In this document: positions 25,059 through 32,945 of the stretch, piece after piece
How the letters are laid out: every line of letters begins with the position of its first letter
Numbering within the stretch: the stretch's first letter is position 1
Source: Treponema sp. UBA4692
GTDB taxonomy: Bacteria > Spirochaetota > Spirochaetia > Treponematales > Treponemataceae
NCBI GenBank assembly: GCA_002404895.1
Contig: DHKO01000019.1
Location: forward strand, 41,848-105,847
Length of the DNA: 64,000 nt
Direction of reading: 5' to 3'
Notes under the pieces: generated by a model
The model's input: only the letters and a program-made list of their open reading frames with translations
The model's database searches: none
What the model was told of the DNA's origin: nothing
Translations under genes and position numbers: made by a program

Positions 25059-25379
25059 TTACTCTGTTACGAATGGAAGCAAGCAGATATTGCGTGCCCG
25101 TTTGATAGCAACAGTAAGCTGTCTCTGATGCTTTGCGCAAGTTCCTGTGATGCGGCGTGGAAGAATTTTGCCGCGCTCTGTTGTGAAGCGTTTCAATCCG
25201 TCAGCATCTTTATAGTCGATTTTTGCTTTGTTAGCACAGAAACGGCAAACCTTCTTGCGGAAGAATGTTTTTCCTTTTCCGCGTGGTGCTTTGTCTTCGC
25301 CGTCGCGTCCTTCAGAAGCAGCCTGCGCATTGACAACCTGAGGCTGTTCTACTTTATTTTCTGAAACTTCATTTGACAT
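25059..25379 (-). CDS. rpsR: 30S ribosomal protein S18, zinc-type
   Basis: A 106-residue S18 with a 35-residue N-terminal extension rich in Glu, Gln and Ala, compared with about 75-90 in most bacteria. The core has CRFC and a later TCAKH, giving the cysteine-rich (C+) zinc-binding form. It binds S6 on the platform of the small subunit. AGGAGA lies just before ATG 25379. It is encoded between ssb and rplI, as in many bacteria. Confidence 0.95.
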   Translation of the reverse strand: MSNEVSENKVEQPQVVNAQAASEGRDGEDKAPRGKGKTFFRKKVCRFCANKAKIDYKDADGLKRFTTERGKILPRRITGTCAKHQRQLTVAIKRARNICLLPFVTE

Positions 25380-25410
25380 ATCATGTCTCCTAATAGATTT
25401 TTACTGTTAA

Positions 25411-25929
25411 TTAAAATGGAATGTCTTCAGGGAATCCGCCGTCAGAAGAACCGCCGTAAGCGGATTCTTCAAAAGGCTGCATATTTTGCACTGGACTCTG
25501 GGCATTGAAGCCGTTCTGCGCAGATGCATTATTCTGAAATTTCGGAGTGTAACCCCCGTTCGGCTGTGCGCCGTTATCCGATTTTCTTCCAAGCAACTGC
25601 ACATTGTTCGCAACGATAGAAACAGAGTTTCTAGTCTGCCCTGTTGTCTTATCCTGCCAGCGATCCTGTTTCAAATAGCCGTCAACAGCAATCTGCTGCC
25701 CCTTTTTCAAGTAAGGCAAGAGATTTTCCGCTGTTTTTCCCCAAATTGTAACATTGAAGTAATTTGCCTCGTCAATCCACTGCTCACCTTGCTTGCGGCT
25801 GCGGTTCACAGCAATGGAGATATTGGCACGAGCCTGTCCGTTCGGCGTAAAAGCGTATTCCCTTTGGTCTGAGCCGTTGAGATCGCGTGTCAAACGTCCT
25901 ACAATCGTCACCGAATTAATATCTGTCAT
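25411..25929 (-). CDS. ssb: Single-stranded DNA-binding protein
   Basis: A 172-residue SSB. The OB-fold covers about 1-110 (INSVTIVGRLTRDLNG, WIDEANYFNVTIWGKTAENL, GQQIAVDGYLKQDRW). A Gly/Asn/Gln-rich linker follows, then the conserved acidic tip EDIPF that recruits replication and repair proteins. GGAGG lies about 10 bases before ATG 25929. It sits between rpsF and rpsR in the classic order. Confidence 0.95.
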   Translation of the reverse strand: MTDINSVTIVGRLTRDLNGSDQREYAFTPNGQARANISIAVNRSRKQGEQWIDEANYFNVTIWGKTAENLLPYLKKGQQIAVDGYLKQDRWQDKTTGQTRNSVSIVANNVQLLGRKSDNGAQPNGGYTPKFQNNASAQNGFNAQSPVQNMQPFEESAYGGSSDGGFPEDIPF

Positions 25930-25980
25930 TTTTTGTCCGCCTCCGTTTTAGATGACTTTGGATTTTAGAAAAGCAAAAAA

Positions 25981-26268
25981 CTATCTGTCATTTTCCACTT
26001 TTACGAAAAGTGATTTCAAAAGATTGTGGTTAAGAGCAAATTGCTTGTTGATTTCTGCAATTTTTGCAGGATTTGCGTTCACGATAAAGAGATGAAAGCG
26101 ACCGCGCTTGTTCTTCTTGATGATGTAGGCAAGGTCACGGTCTCCGTAAGATTCTTCTTTTTCGATTGTTGCACCGAATTCCTGAAGCACAGCTTTTACT
26201 CCGTCTGTGCCGGCTTTGAACTTCTCATCCTCGATAGGATAGATAGTCATGAGTTCATACTTGTTCAT
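25981..26268 (-). CDS. rpsF: 30S ribosomal protein S6
   Basis: A 95-residue S6, partner of S18. The opening MNKYELMTIYPIEDE is the family start, so ATG 26268 is chosen over an upstream frame start at 26292; AGGAG lies 10 bases before it. FALNHNLLKSLFVKVEN is the usual C-terminus. It is the first gene of the ribosomal/replication operon, with its own promoter and a leader hairpin. Confidence 0.94.
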   Translation of the reverse strand: MNKYELMTIYPIEDEKFKAGTDGVKAVLQEFGATIEKEESYGDRDLAYIIKKNKRGRFHLFIVNANPAKIAEINKQFALNHNLLKSLFVKVENDR

Positions 26269-26295
26269 TGTGTATGTTCTCCTTATGGACATTTG

Positions 26296-26315
26296 GAGTC
26301 CTCATACGAGGACTC
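26296..26315 (-). promoter_or_regulatory. Perfect 8-bp hairpin in the rpsF leader
   Basis: GAGTCCTC and GAGGACTC are perfect inverted repeats around a 4-nt loop. No T-run follows on either strand, so it is not a terminator. It lies near the expected 5' end of the rpsF mRNA, about 12 nt before the ribosome site. Some bacteria have an S6:S18-binding rpsF leader, but I do not see that motif's CCG bulge. Confidence 0.6.
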
Positions 26316-26329
26316 AAGGGGTATTAGAA

Positions 26330-26359
26330 ATAATATCAGTTTTTACGAGTTTTAGTCAA
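26330..26359 (-). promoter_or_regulatory. Promoter for rpsF-ssb-rpsR-rplI(-dnaB)
   Basis: On the minus strand TTGACT (26359-26354), an 18-bp spacer and TATTAT (26335-26330) preceded by TGA (extended -10). The -35 lies directly beside the glgA stop codon. Transcription should start near 26323. Confidence 0.7.
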
Positions 26360-27835
26360 TTATTTGCAGCCTCTATCGATTGCTTCTTTATAGACTTCCT
26401 CATATTTTTTGCAGCTTGCTTTCCAAGTGAAATCCATTTTCATCGCCTTTTCCTGCATTTTTCTGATATGCTCTTTCTTGTTGTAGTATGCCCAGACTGC
26501 CCAGCCGATTGTGTCGTAAACGCTTCCCGGTGTAAGGCTGTCGAACATGAAGCCGGTTCCGTCGCCTGTCTCCTGATTGTAGTTCTGCACGGTGTCGGCA
26601 AGCCCGCCAGTTCTTCTGACGATTGGGAGTGTCCCGTAAAGCTCCGAGTACATCTGGTTCAGACCGCAAGGCTCGTATTGCGACGGCATAAGGAAAAAGT
26701 CTGAGCCTGCCTCAATAAGATGGCTTAAATTCTCCGAGTATCCGATTTTTGCCCGGAAATTAGGAAGTTTTGACTGGAGATTATTGATTTCCTCCTCGCA
26801 CCATTTTTCGCCGCTTCCTAAAAGCACAAACTGCAGGTCCATTGTCGAGCAGATTCTGAAAAGGCTTCCGTAGGTCGGAGCGAAAACCTCTGCGATTCCT
26901 TTCTGGCTTACAAGCCGCGAGATAAGCCCGATTACAGGAACGTCCGCACGGACTGGAAGCCCGAAATATTCCTGGAGAGCTTTCTTGCACTCGGCCTTTC
27001 CGTCCATATTTTTCACGCTGTAGTTCGCCGGAAGATATTTGTCTTTTGAAGGATTCCAAGTGTCGATGTCAACGCCGTTCACAATTCCTCTTACGACATC
27101 GGTTCTCACACGCAAAAGACCGTCAAGCCCGAATCCGCCTTCTGGAGTCTGAATCTCGTGGGCATAAGTCGGAGAAACTGTTGTAATCATATCCGCGCAG
27201 GTGATTCCTGCCTGCATAAAGTTGATTGCGCCGTTTCTTTCAAAGCCGGCTCCGTAATAAAGATTCCAGTCGATTCCTAAATCCGGGAATTTGTCTTTTC
27301 CGTAAACGCCCTGATAGCCCATGTTGTGAATTGTATAAACCGATGCTGTGTGCGAAAACTGAGGCTGCTGCCGGCAGACGTGCTTCAATAGAACTGGAAC
27401 AAGTCCTGCCGACCAGTCATGCGCATGAACAATGTCTGGAAACCAGCCGAGCTTGTTGCAAAGCTGAAACGCTCCGTGCGCCAAAAGCGAGAATCTGTAA
27501 GGATTGTCGTGAAAGTCAGGCTCGGATTTCGTTCCGTAAACGCCGTCTCTTCCAAAGCAAAGCTCGTGGTCGATAAAATATACTTCCACAGCAGGAAAGC
27601 CCGGAAGATTTGTCATGTAGACCGCAGTCCATTCCTGCCCCGTTCCGACAGGAACTCCCATCGCGCCATCAAGTTTTGTAAGCTTGTTCCGGTCGATTTT
27701 GTAATAGCGCGGCATTACGATTTTTACTTCGTTTCCGGCAAGGCTCAAATTTCCTGCCATTGCGGAAACAGCGTCCGCAAGTCCGCCGGTTTTTGCAAAA
27801 GGAACAGCCTCTGCGCTCACCATCAGTATTTTCAT
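26360..27835 (-). CDS. glgA: Glycogen synthase (ADP-glucose type)
   Basis: A 491-residue GT5 enzyme that extends alpha-1,4-glucan from ADP-glucose. The N-terminal KTGGLADAV loop binds the sugar nucleotide. The C-terminal domain has GSGEKW, then FFLMPSQYEPCGLNQ with the catalytic Glu region, and RRTGGLADTV. Length is normal. GGAGA precedes ATG 27835. No other glycogen genes lie in the window. It is followed by rpsF on the same strand, which has its own promoter. Confidence 0.95.
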   Translation of the reverse strand: MKILMVSAEAVPFAKTGGLADAVSAMAGNLSLAGNEVKIVMPRYYKIDRNKLTKLDGAMGVPVGTGQEWTAVYMTNLPGFPAVEVYFIDHELCFGRDGVYGTKSEPDFHDNPYRFSLLAHGAFQLCNKLGWFPDIVHAHDWSAGLVPVLLKHVCRQQPQFSHTASVYTIHNMGYQGVYGKDKFPDLGIDWNLYYGAGFERNGAINFMQAGITCADMITTVSPTYAHEIQTPEGGFGLDGLLRVRTDVVRGIVNGVDIDTWNPSKDKYLPANYSVKNMDGKAECKKALQEYFGLPVRADVPVIGLISRLVSQKGIAEVFAPTYGSLFRICSTMDLQFVLLGSGEKWCEEEINNLQSKLPNFRAKIGYSENLSHLIEAGSDFFLMPSQYEPCGLNQMYSELYGTLPIVRRTGGLADTVQNYNQETGDGTGFMFDSLTPGSVYDTIGWAVWAYYNKKEHIRKMQEKAMKMDFTWKASCKKYEEVYKEAIDRGCK

Positions 27836-27856
27836 AAAAGTTCGTCTCCAAAAATA

Positions 27857-29047
27857 TTAAAGTTCTTTCATCGCTTTTACAAAAGCTTTTTCAGAATTCT
27901 CAATCGTTTTCTCAGACACGCAGTAAGCGAGCCTGAACCAGCCCTTTCCGCCGAATCCGTTTCCGGGAGCGGCAAGAATCAAATATTTTTTCAGATAGTC
28001 GCAAAAAGCCGAGTCGTCTCCGCCGAATTTCTCAGGGACTTTCACAAAAAGATAGAATGCGCCCTCCGGCCTATAATATTCAAGCCCGGCCTTGTCCATA
28101 ATCGCCATGAGCTTGTCGCGCCGGATTTTGTAGCTCGAATAGTCAACTTCAGCATTCCAGCTTCTTGCAATCACTTTCTGGAAGAAAGCCGGGGCGTTCA
28201 CGCAGCCAAGCACGCGGAGCGAAAATGTTACAGCCTTTATGAATTCGTCCTTATCATCGCTTTGCGGATTCACCGCAACATATCCGATTCGCTCGCCCGG
28301 CAAACTCAGATCTTTTGCAAAAGAGGAAACTATCACAGAATTTTTATAGAATTGGAATACCGGCGTGATTTTTGCGCCGTCATAGACAATCGCGCGGTAA
28401 GGCTCGTCGCACACAAGATATGGAAACCTTCCTGTTTTTTCTCCGTGCTCAATCAAAATTTTTGCAAGAGACTTTATGTCGTCTTCTGAATAAATTTTTC
28501 CTGTAGGATTGTTAGGATTATTGATTAAAACCGCAGCAGTTTTTTCAGAAAGCTTTGATTTTATCTCTTCAATATTAAGATTGAAATTCTCCTTTGCCGG
28601 AATTTCAACAAGCTTTCCGCCGTGGTTTGAAGCATAATGGCGGTATTCGGCAAAAAAAGGAGCCGGAACGATAACCTCATCGTCCGGATTCAAAATCGCC
28701 TTGAAAACGCAGTTCAGCGCGGAAGCCGCCCCGACAGTAATCACAGTGTCTTCAAAAGAAAGCTTTGCGCCCTGCTCAGCTGAAACTTTTTCCGCAATCG
28801 CGGCGCGGGTCTCAGGATAGCCGGCATTCGGCATATAGCCGTGGCATCCGTGGCTCGTGTCTTTCGCAACTTCCTGAATTGCATCCGCAACTTTTTGAGG
28901 CGGATCCAAATCAGGATTTCCAAGCGAAAAATCAAAGACATTGTCATCACCGAACTTTTTTTTAAGAACGATTCCTTCCTCGAACATTTTTCTGATTACA
29001 GACGCACCTTTTGAGTTAATCGTCTCCCGAATTTTATCAGCTATCAT
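27857..29047 (-). CDS. Class I/II PLP-dependent aminotransferase
   Basis: A 396-residue fold-type I aminotransferase. The N-terminal FSLGNPDLDPP and GYMPNAGYPETRAAIAE blocks, the NNPNNPTGKIY substrate loop, DEPYRAIVYDG (PLP-ring Asp) and the Schiff-base Lys in SSFAKDLSLPGERIGY are all present. The layout resembles aspartate/alanine-type aminotransferases and related pyridoxal enzymes. The amino donor cannot be fixed. ATG 29047 is preferred over a TTG two codons upstream. It ends 21 bp before glgA. Confidence 0.88.
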   Translation of the reverse strand: MIADKIRETINSKGASVIRKMFEEGIVLKKKFGDDNVFDFSLGNPDLDPPQKVADAIQEVAKDTSHGCHGYMPNAGYPETRAAIAEKVSAEQGAKLSFEDTVITVGAASALNCVFKAILNPDDEVIVPAPFFAEYRHYASNHGGKLVEIPAKENFNLNIEEIKSKLSEKTAAVLINNPNNPTGKIYSEDDIKSLAKILIEHGEKTGRFPYLVCDEPYRAIVYDGAKITPVFQFYKNSVIVSSFAKDLSLPGERIGYVAVNPQSDDKDEFIKAVTFSLRVLGCVNAPAFFQKVIARSWNAEVDYSSYKIRRDKLMAIMDKAGLEYYRPEGAFYLFVKVPEKFGGDDSAFCDYLKKYLILAAPGNGFGGKGWFRLAYCVSEKTIENSEKAFVKAMKEL

Positions 29048-29106
29048 AATCAAAAATTATATCACAAAACTTGCCTTGTGTTAGATATTTTTTTAAAATC
29101 CAGCCT

Positions 29107-29874
29107 ATGAAGACTTTGAGAAAAATCATTCTTTCTGCTTTTTTGATTCAGTTTTTTCTAATTAGAGCGTCCGCTGAAAATAAAATTCCTGAAAACCTCT
29201 TTAATCAGCAGCTTTCAGATTCCGAAAGAAAAAAGCTCGAAAACGGGGAAATTCTTTTTGAAAGCATCGGAAAAATCAGGAACATCAAGATTAACGAGAC
29301 CGATGAAACTTCGCAGGCGATAAACGTGATGAAAAACCTAAAGCCGAACCATCTTTCTGAGATAATCCAAATCCGCCCGTACAAAGGAAACGAGAATCTC
29401 GTCCAGAAAATTTCAGAGACTCTAGGAAATGTCGAGAATTATATCGGAATTCCGTATTTTTCTGAGCGGGCGCAAAAATGGTACGATTTGTATTCCGAAG
29501 CCGAAATTTTGAATATTGAAAACGGCGGAAATGATGAAGTTATCTCCGCAAGATTTTACATGAAGCCTTTTGGATATTACACTTCCGAGACTAGAATCGA
29601 AAAACGCGAGAATTATTATTTTTTCACGATGAAAAACACTCAGAAGCTTAGATATTATGACAAATTTGACGCGGTTGGAAAAGAAAATATGCAGGCGGCG
29701 ATTGCTGTTTTTCGCTCAGGAGAAAGCTGGGTGATTTACGCGCTTGGGGGAGCGAAAATCATCGACTTGCCATTTCTTGTAAATCGCGCAGAGACTTCGT
29801 TCACCAACAGAATAAAATCTTTTGCGGAGGCTATATTTCAAAAAGTTCAGGAGAGCCAGTCTTCGGATTCATGA
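29107..29874 (+). CDS. Secreted protein of unknown function
   Basis: A 255-residue exported protein. A signal peptide at about 1-23 (KIILSAFLIQFFLIRASA) is followed by a soluble alpha/beta region with no cysteines and no motif I recognise (FYMKPFGYYTSETRIEKREN, then ALGGAKIIDLPFL). ATG 29107 is chosen because the signal peptide starts there; TTG 29071 would add a poor N-terminus. The 3' end overlaps the convergent RluA-family gene by 44 bp. Confidence 0.7.
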   Translation: MKTLRKIILSAFLIQFFLIRASAENKIPENLFNQQLSDSERKKLENGEILFESIGKIRNIKINETDETSQAINVMKNLKPNHLSEIIQIRPYKGNENLVQKISETLGNVENYIGIPYFSERAQKWYDLYSEAEILNIENGGNDEVISARFYMKPFGYYTSETRIEKRENYYFFTMKNTQKLRYYDKFDAVGKENMQAAIAVFRSGESWVIYALGGAKIIDLPFLVNRAETSFTNRIKSFAEAIFQKVQESQSSDS

Positions 29875-30583
29875 ATTTTATTTTAAAGGCTTCAAAGAGC
29901 ATTTGCTCATTTTTTTCGTTTTCGCGCGAAACAGGATTGTAGATTTTGTCCCCGGCAATAGGAAAGCCAAGCCAAGCCAAATGGCAGCGGACCTGATGCC
30001 GGAATCCTTTTGTAATGCGGGCTACAGCTTTTTGTTCAGACAAAAAAGCGATTTCAGTTTTGTAAAGTTTTCCGCCGGATTTTTTCAGCGCGGCTTTTCC
30101 TGAGTTTTCTGAAACCGGGCGCACTTCTTTTCCGCCAAGCCCGAATTTTCTAAAAGAACTTTCAACTGAAATTTTCTCGTTTCTTGCAATTTTTTTTTCA
30201 ATTTCTTTTTTTGAAAGCGGCGGAAGCGGAAAGCCGTCTATTTTTTCATACAAACTAAGATTTTTTTGAACATCGGCTTTGTACCATTTTTCAAAGCGGC
30301 CTGCTTTTTGCTCATTTTGTATAAAATCATAAAATTCTTGGCTCAGGGCGACGAGAACAAGCCCTGAAGTTTCTGTGTCGATTCTGTGAATCAGCCCGTA
30401 TTCAACGCTTTTTTTTCCATTGATTTCTTTTATTTCAGGAAAATCCCTGAGCGCGAACGTAAGCGCGGACTCGTCTCCGTCATGGAGCGGCGCGGAAGAA
30501 AGTCCCGCCGGCTTGCTCAAAACAAGAAACGGATGAAGCAAATCGGGAGAATTTATGATTTCGATTTTTGAATTCTGACTCAT
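29831..30583 (-). CDS. RluA-family pseudouridine synthase (short form)
   Basis: A 250-residue RNA pseudouridine synthase with the catalytic Asp at residue 69 in HRIDTETSGLVL, a C-terminal ARITKGFRHQVRCHL (RxxQIR-like motif) and IAGDKIYN. There is no S4 domain. The spacer after residue 110 is rich in Lys and Glu and longer than usual. The RNA target is unknown. It lies 39 bp downstream of a second, RluD-like synthase and ends inside the tail of the opposing gene. Confidence 0.88.
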   Translation of the reverse strand: MSQNSKIEIINSPDLLHPFLVLSKPAGLSSAPLHDGDESALTFALRDFPEIKEINGKKSVEYGLIHRIDTETSGLVLVALSQEFYDFIQNEQKAGRFEKWYKADVQKNLSLYEKIDGFPLPPLSKKEIEKKIARNEKISVESSFRKFGLGGKEVRPVSENSGKAALKKSGGKLYKTEIAFLSEQKAVARITKGFRHQVRCHLAWLGFPIAGDKIYNPVSRENEKNEQMLFEAFKIKFMNPKTGSPELFEI

Positions 30584-30622
30584 TTTTTATCTCGCAATTT
30601 TTGACTTTAAATCTGAAAATTT

Positions 30623-31606
30623 TCAGTTTTTCAAGTATTTTTCATGCAAAGTCTTCAAAACTTTCTTGAATCTTAAAGGAACTTTCGCCTTGAAAACCGT
30701 TCTTTCTGCACGGCCTGGAATTTTTATTTTCAGAAGATAAGAATGAAGCATTAAAGTCGCGCTTTCAAAAGGCGAGCCTTTAAGGTAGTTTCCATAAATC
30801 GGGTCTCCCATTATCGGGCAGCCTAAATATTTCATGTGGACACGAATTTGGTGAGTTCTTCCTGTCTTGATTCTGACTCTGAAAAGCGAGAACGGGCCGT
30901 AGGTCGCAAAGCATTTGTAAATTGTGCAGGCGTATTTTCCTTCAGCTGTGCCTGTGACTGCCTTGAACCGCTTTCTGTTTTTCGGGTCGCGGACAATCTG
31001 TGTCTCGATTTTTCCGGCCAGCTTTTTCGGATGTCCGCAGCAAATGCAGATATACTCCTTTGTGATTTTTCTGTGGTCTTGAAACTGTTTTTGAAGAAAT
31101 TCCTCTGTCTCGCGATTTTTCGCAGTTATTATGATTCCGGAAGTGTCTTTGTCAAGCCGATGAACGATTCCCGGCCTGCGCCTCGCGAGAATTTCAGCCG
31201 CCGCGCCTTCATCGCTGTTTTTGATTTTTTCCTTTCCCCAGTGATACAAAAGCGCGTTTACAAGAGTTCCGTTCCAGTTTCCAGCCGCCGGATGCGTCAC
31301 CATTCCCTGCTTCTTGTTCACAACAGTCACATTTTCATCTTCGTAAATTATATCAAGAGGAATGTTTTCAGGCTCAATATCCTCGGGGACAGAATTCTCC
31401 CACGAGATTTCGATTTTGTCTCCAGCCTTAACTTTTGCGGAAAGTTTCGCTGTTTTTCCGTTCAAAAGGATTTCATTAACGCCGGATTTCAGCTTTGAGC
31501 GGTTCATTTCGGGAAAAGCCTGCGCAACAAATTTGTCGAGTCTCAAGGATGATGATTTTTCTGGAACTTCCGCGCTAAAAAACGGCACTTTCAACTCCAC
31601 ATTCAA
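30623..31606 (-). CDS. RluD-like 23S rRNA pseudouridine synthase
   Basis: A 327-residue synthase. An S4 RNA-binding domain covers about 20-75 (LRLDKFVAQAFPEMNRSKLK), then a catalytic domain with Asp 152 in HRLDKDTSG, TGRTHQIRVHMKYLG, and PIMGDPIYG. This matches RluD-type enzymes acting on helix 69 of 23S rRNA, though RluC cannot be excluded. The 5' end overlaps the preceding gene by 32 bp. Confidence 0.92.
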   Translation of the reverse strand: MNVELKVPFFSAEVPEKSSSLRLDKFVAQAFPEMNRSKLKSGVNEILLNGKTAKLSAKVKAGDKIEISWENSVPEDIEPENIPLDIIYEDENVTVVNKKQGMVTHPAAGNWNGTLVNALLYHWGKEKIKNSDEGAAAEILARRRPGIVHRLDKDTSGIIITAKNRETEEFLQKQFQDHRKITKEYICICCGHPKKLAGKIETQIVRDPKNRKRFKAVTGTAEGKYACTIYKCFATYGPFSLFRVRIKTGRTHQIRVHMKYLGCPIMGDPIYGNYLKGSPFESATLMLHSYLLKIKIPGRAERTVFKAKVPLRFKKVLKTLHEKYLKN

Positions 31607-32072
31607 AATATTCCTGTTTTTGAGGCTTCGGCGGATTCAAAGCGTCCTGTTCGCGCTGCTTAACACTGAACGGCAGAACATCAACCGCCGAATTTTCGTT
31701 TTTCTGAAGATTTTTTTTCACAGCCGCCCTTTTTACGAGATTGAATCCCAAGTCAAAAAGTCCAAGCCCAAGACAAGTCGCAGCGGAAATCTTGATTATG
31801 TTCATCTGGTCAGTGTCGTCAAATCCGTCTGTGCTTTTGTCAAGCGGATTGTGAAATTCTCCGAGAACTGCAAGCGAATATCCAAGCGTTGTCCAGATTG
31901 TTACAAACGGAAGAGAGCCGAGCGTTATAATCTCAGTTCTCCGCAAATCTTTTGCCCACTGCGGCGGATTCAAATCGTCCCAAGTTCCGCTTAAAGATGA
32001 CGAGTCAGCAGCAGACAGAGAATTCGAGAAAACAAGCAAAAAAGCGAAAATCAGGAAAAGCAGCTTTTTCAA
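31575..32072 (-). CDS. Exported/membrane protein of unknown function
   Basis: A 165-residue protein with a signal peptide at about 1-21 (LLFLIFAFLLVFSNSLSA), a hydrophobic helix near 50-70, another near 93-112, and a charged C-terminus. The WDDLNPPQWAKDLRRTEIIT segment is distinctive, but I do not recognise a family. It overlaps rsmA by 4 bp upstream (ATGA) and the RluD-like gene by 32 bp downstream, so it is tightly coupled to RNA-modification genes. Confidence 0.7.
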   Translation of the reverse strand: MKKLLFLIFAFLLVFSNSLSAADSSSLSGTWDDLNPPQWAKDLRRTEIITLGSLPFVTIWTTLGYSLAVLGEFHNPLDKSTDGFDDTDQMNIIKISAATCLGLGLFDLGFNLVKRAAVKKNLQKNENSAVDVLPFSVKQREQDALNPPKPQKQEYFECGVESAVF

Positions 32073-32929
32073 AGCACACCGTTCAAGCAGTCGCTGAGCT
32101 TCAAAAGCAAGTCAACGCTTAGGTTCTCAGCCCTTTCATTTGCGCTTATTCCTGCGGTCTGCAAAGCTTTGTCAGAATTTTCAGGCGAAGCGAGTTTCAG
32201 CATATTGTTTCTGATTGTCTTTCTTCTCGATGAGAAAAGCTGGCGAATCATTCTCATAAAAAGCTTCGGATTTTCGCACCTCGGAAAATCGTCTCTTTTT
32301 GTCATAAGAATCGCGCGGCTTGCGACATTAGGAACAGGCCAGAAATTTCCCCCGGCCAAGTCAAGCACATTTTTTATGTCGTAAGCCCATTGGCACAAGA
32401 CGCTGAACGAAGAATAATTTTCAGTTCCAGCCTTTGCAGCCATTCTCTGCGCGACTTCCTTTTGGACTGTAACAACAATTTTCTCAAAGCGCACGCCCTC
32501 GTTTATTGTGTCTGCGATTATTGTCGCCGCGACATTGTAAGGCAAATTCCCGAAAAACCTATCGGCTTTTCCGTTCTCATCGTAATATTTTTTCCATGTC
32601 TTTAAGACATCGCCTTCGACAAGCTCAAAATATTTTTTTTCAGAATAATTCTCGAAAAACTGCCTTAAAAGACGCGCAAACCCGTGGTCAATCTCAAAAG
32701 CCGTAAGTTTCGCGCCTCGCTCAAGAATTTCAGAAGTCATCGAGCCAAGCCCGGGACCGACCTCCCAGACTTTTGTGTCCTTTTGAATATCAAGCGCGTC
32801 AACAATTTTTTTTCTCGCGGTCTCGTTCACAAGAAAATTCTGGCCGAATTTTTTCTGCATCGTCATTCCGTTTTCATCAAGAAACGCTTTCAGCGCGAGC
32901 GGACTGTTGTAGTCAGGAGTTTTTAGCAT
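32069..32929 (-). CDS. rsmA: 16S rRNA (adenine1518/1519-N6)-dimethyltransferase
   Basis: A 286-residue KsgA/RsmA enzyme that dimethylates two adenines near the 3' end of 16S rRNA. KKFGQNFLVNE is the family opening, the SAM loop EVGPGLG is at 56-62, and the catalytic NLPY at 128-131. The C-terminal helical domain has LFSSRRKTIRNNM. Length is normal. It lies between ComEC and the unknown membrane protein in the minus-strand operon. Confidence 0.95.
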   Translation of the reverse strand: MLKTPDYNSPLALKAFLDENGMTMQKKFGQNFLVNETARKKIVDALDIQKDTKVWEVGPGLGSMTSEILERGAKLTAFEIDHGFARLLRQFFENYSEKKYFELVEGDVLKTWKKYYDENGKADRFFGNLPYNVAATIIADTINEGVRFEKIVVTVQKEVAQRMAAKAGTENYSSFSVLCQWAYDIKNVLDLAGGNFWPVPNVASRAILMTKRDDFPRCENPKLFMRMIRQLFSSRRKTIRNNMLKLASPENSDKALQTAGISANERAENLSVDLLLKLSDCLNGVL

Positions 32930-32945
32930 TGATTTTAGAATCCTT

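Noticed and set aside
27419..28489. 356-codon plus-strand frame
   Set aside because: It lies antisense to glgA and the aminotransferase, both well supported, and its translation is Arg/His/Cys-rich without domain character.
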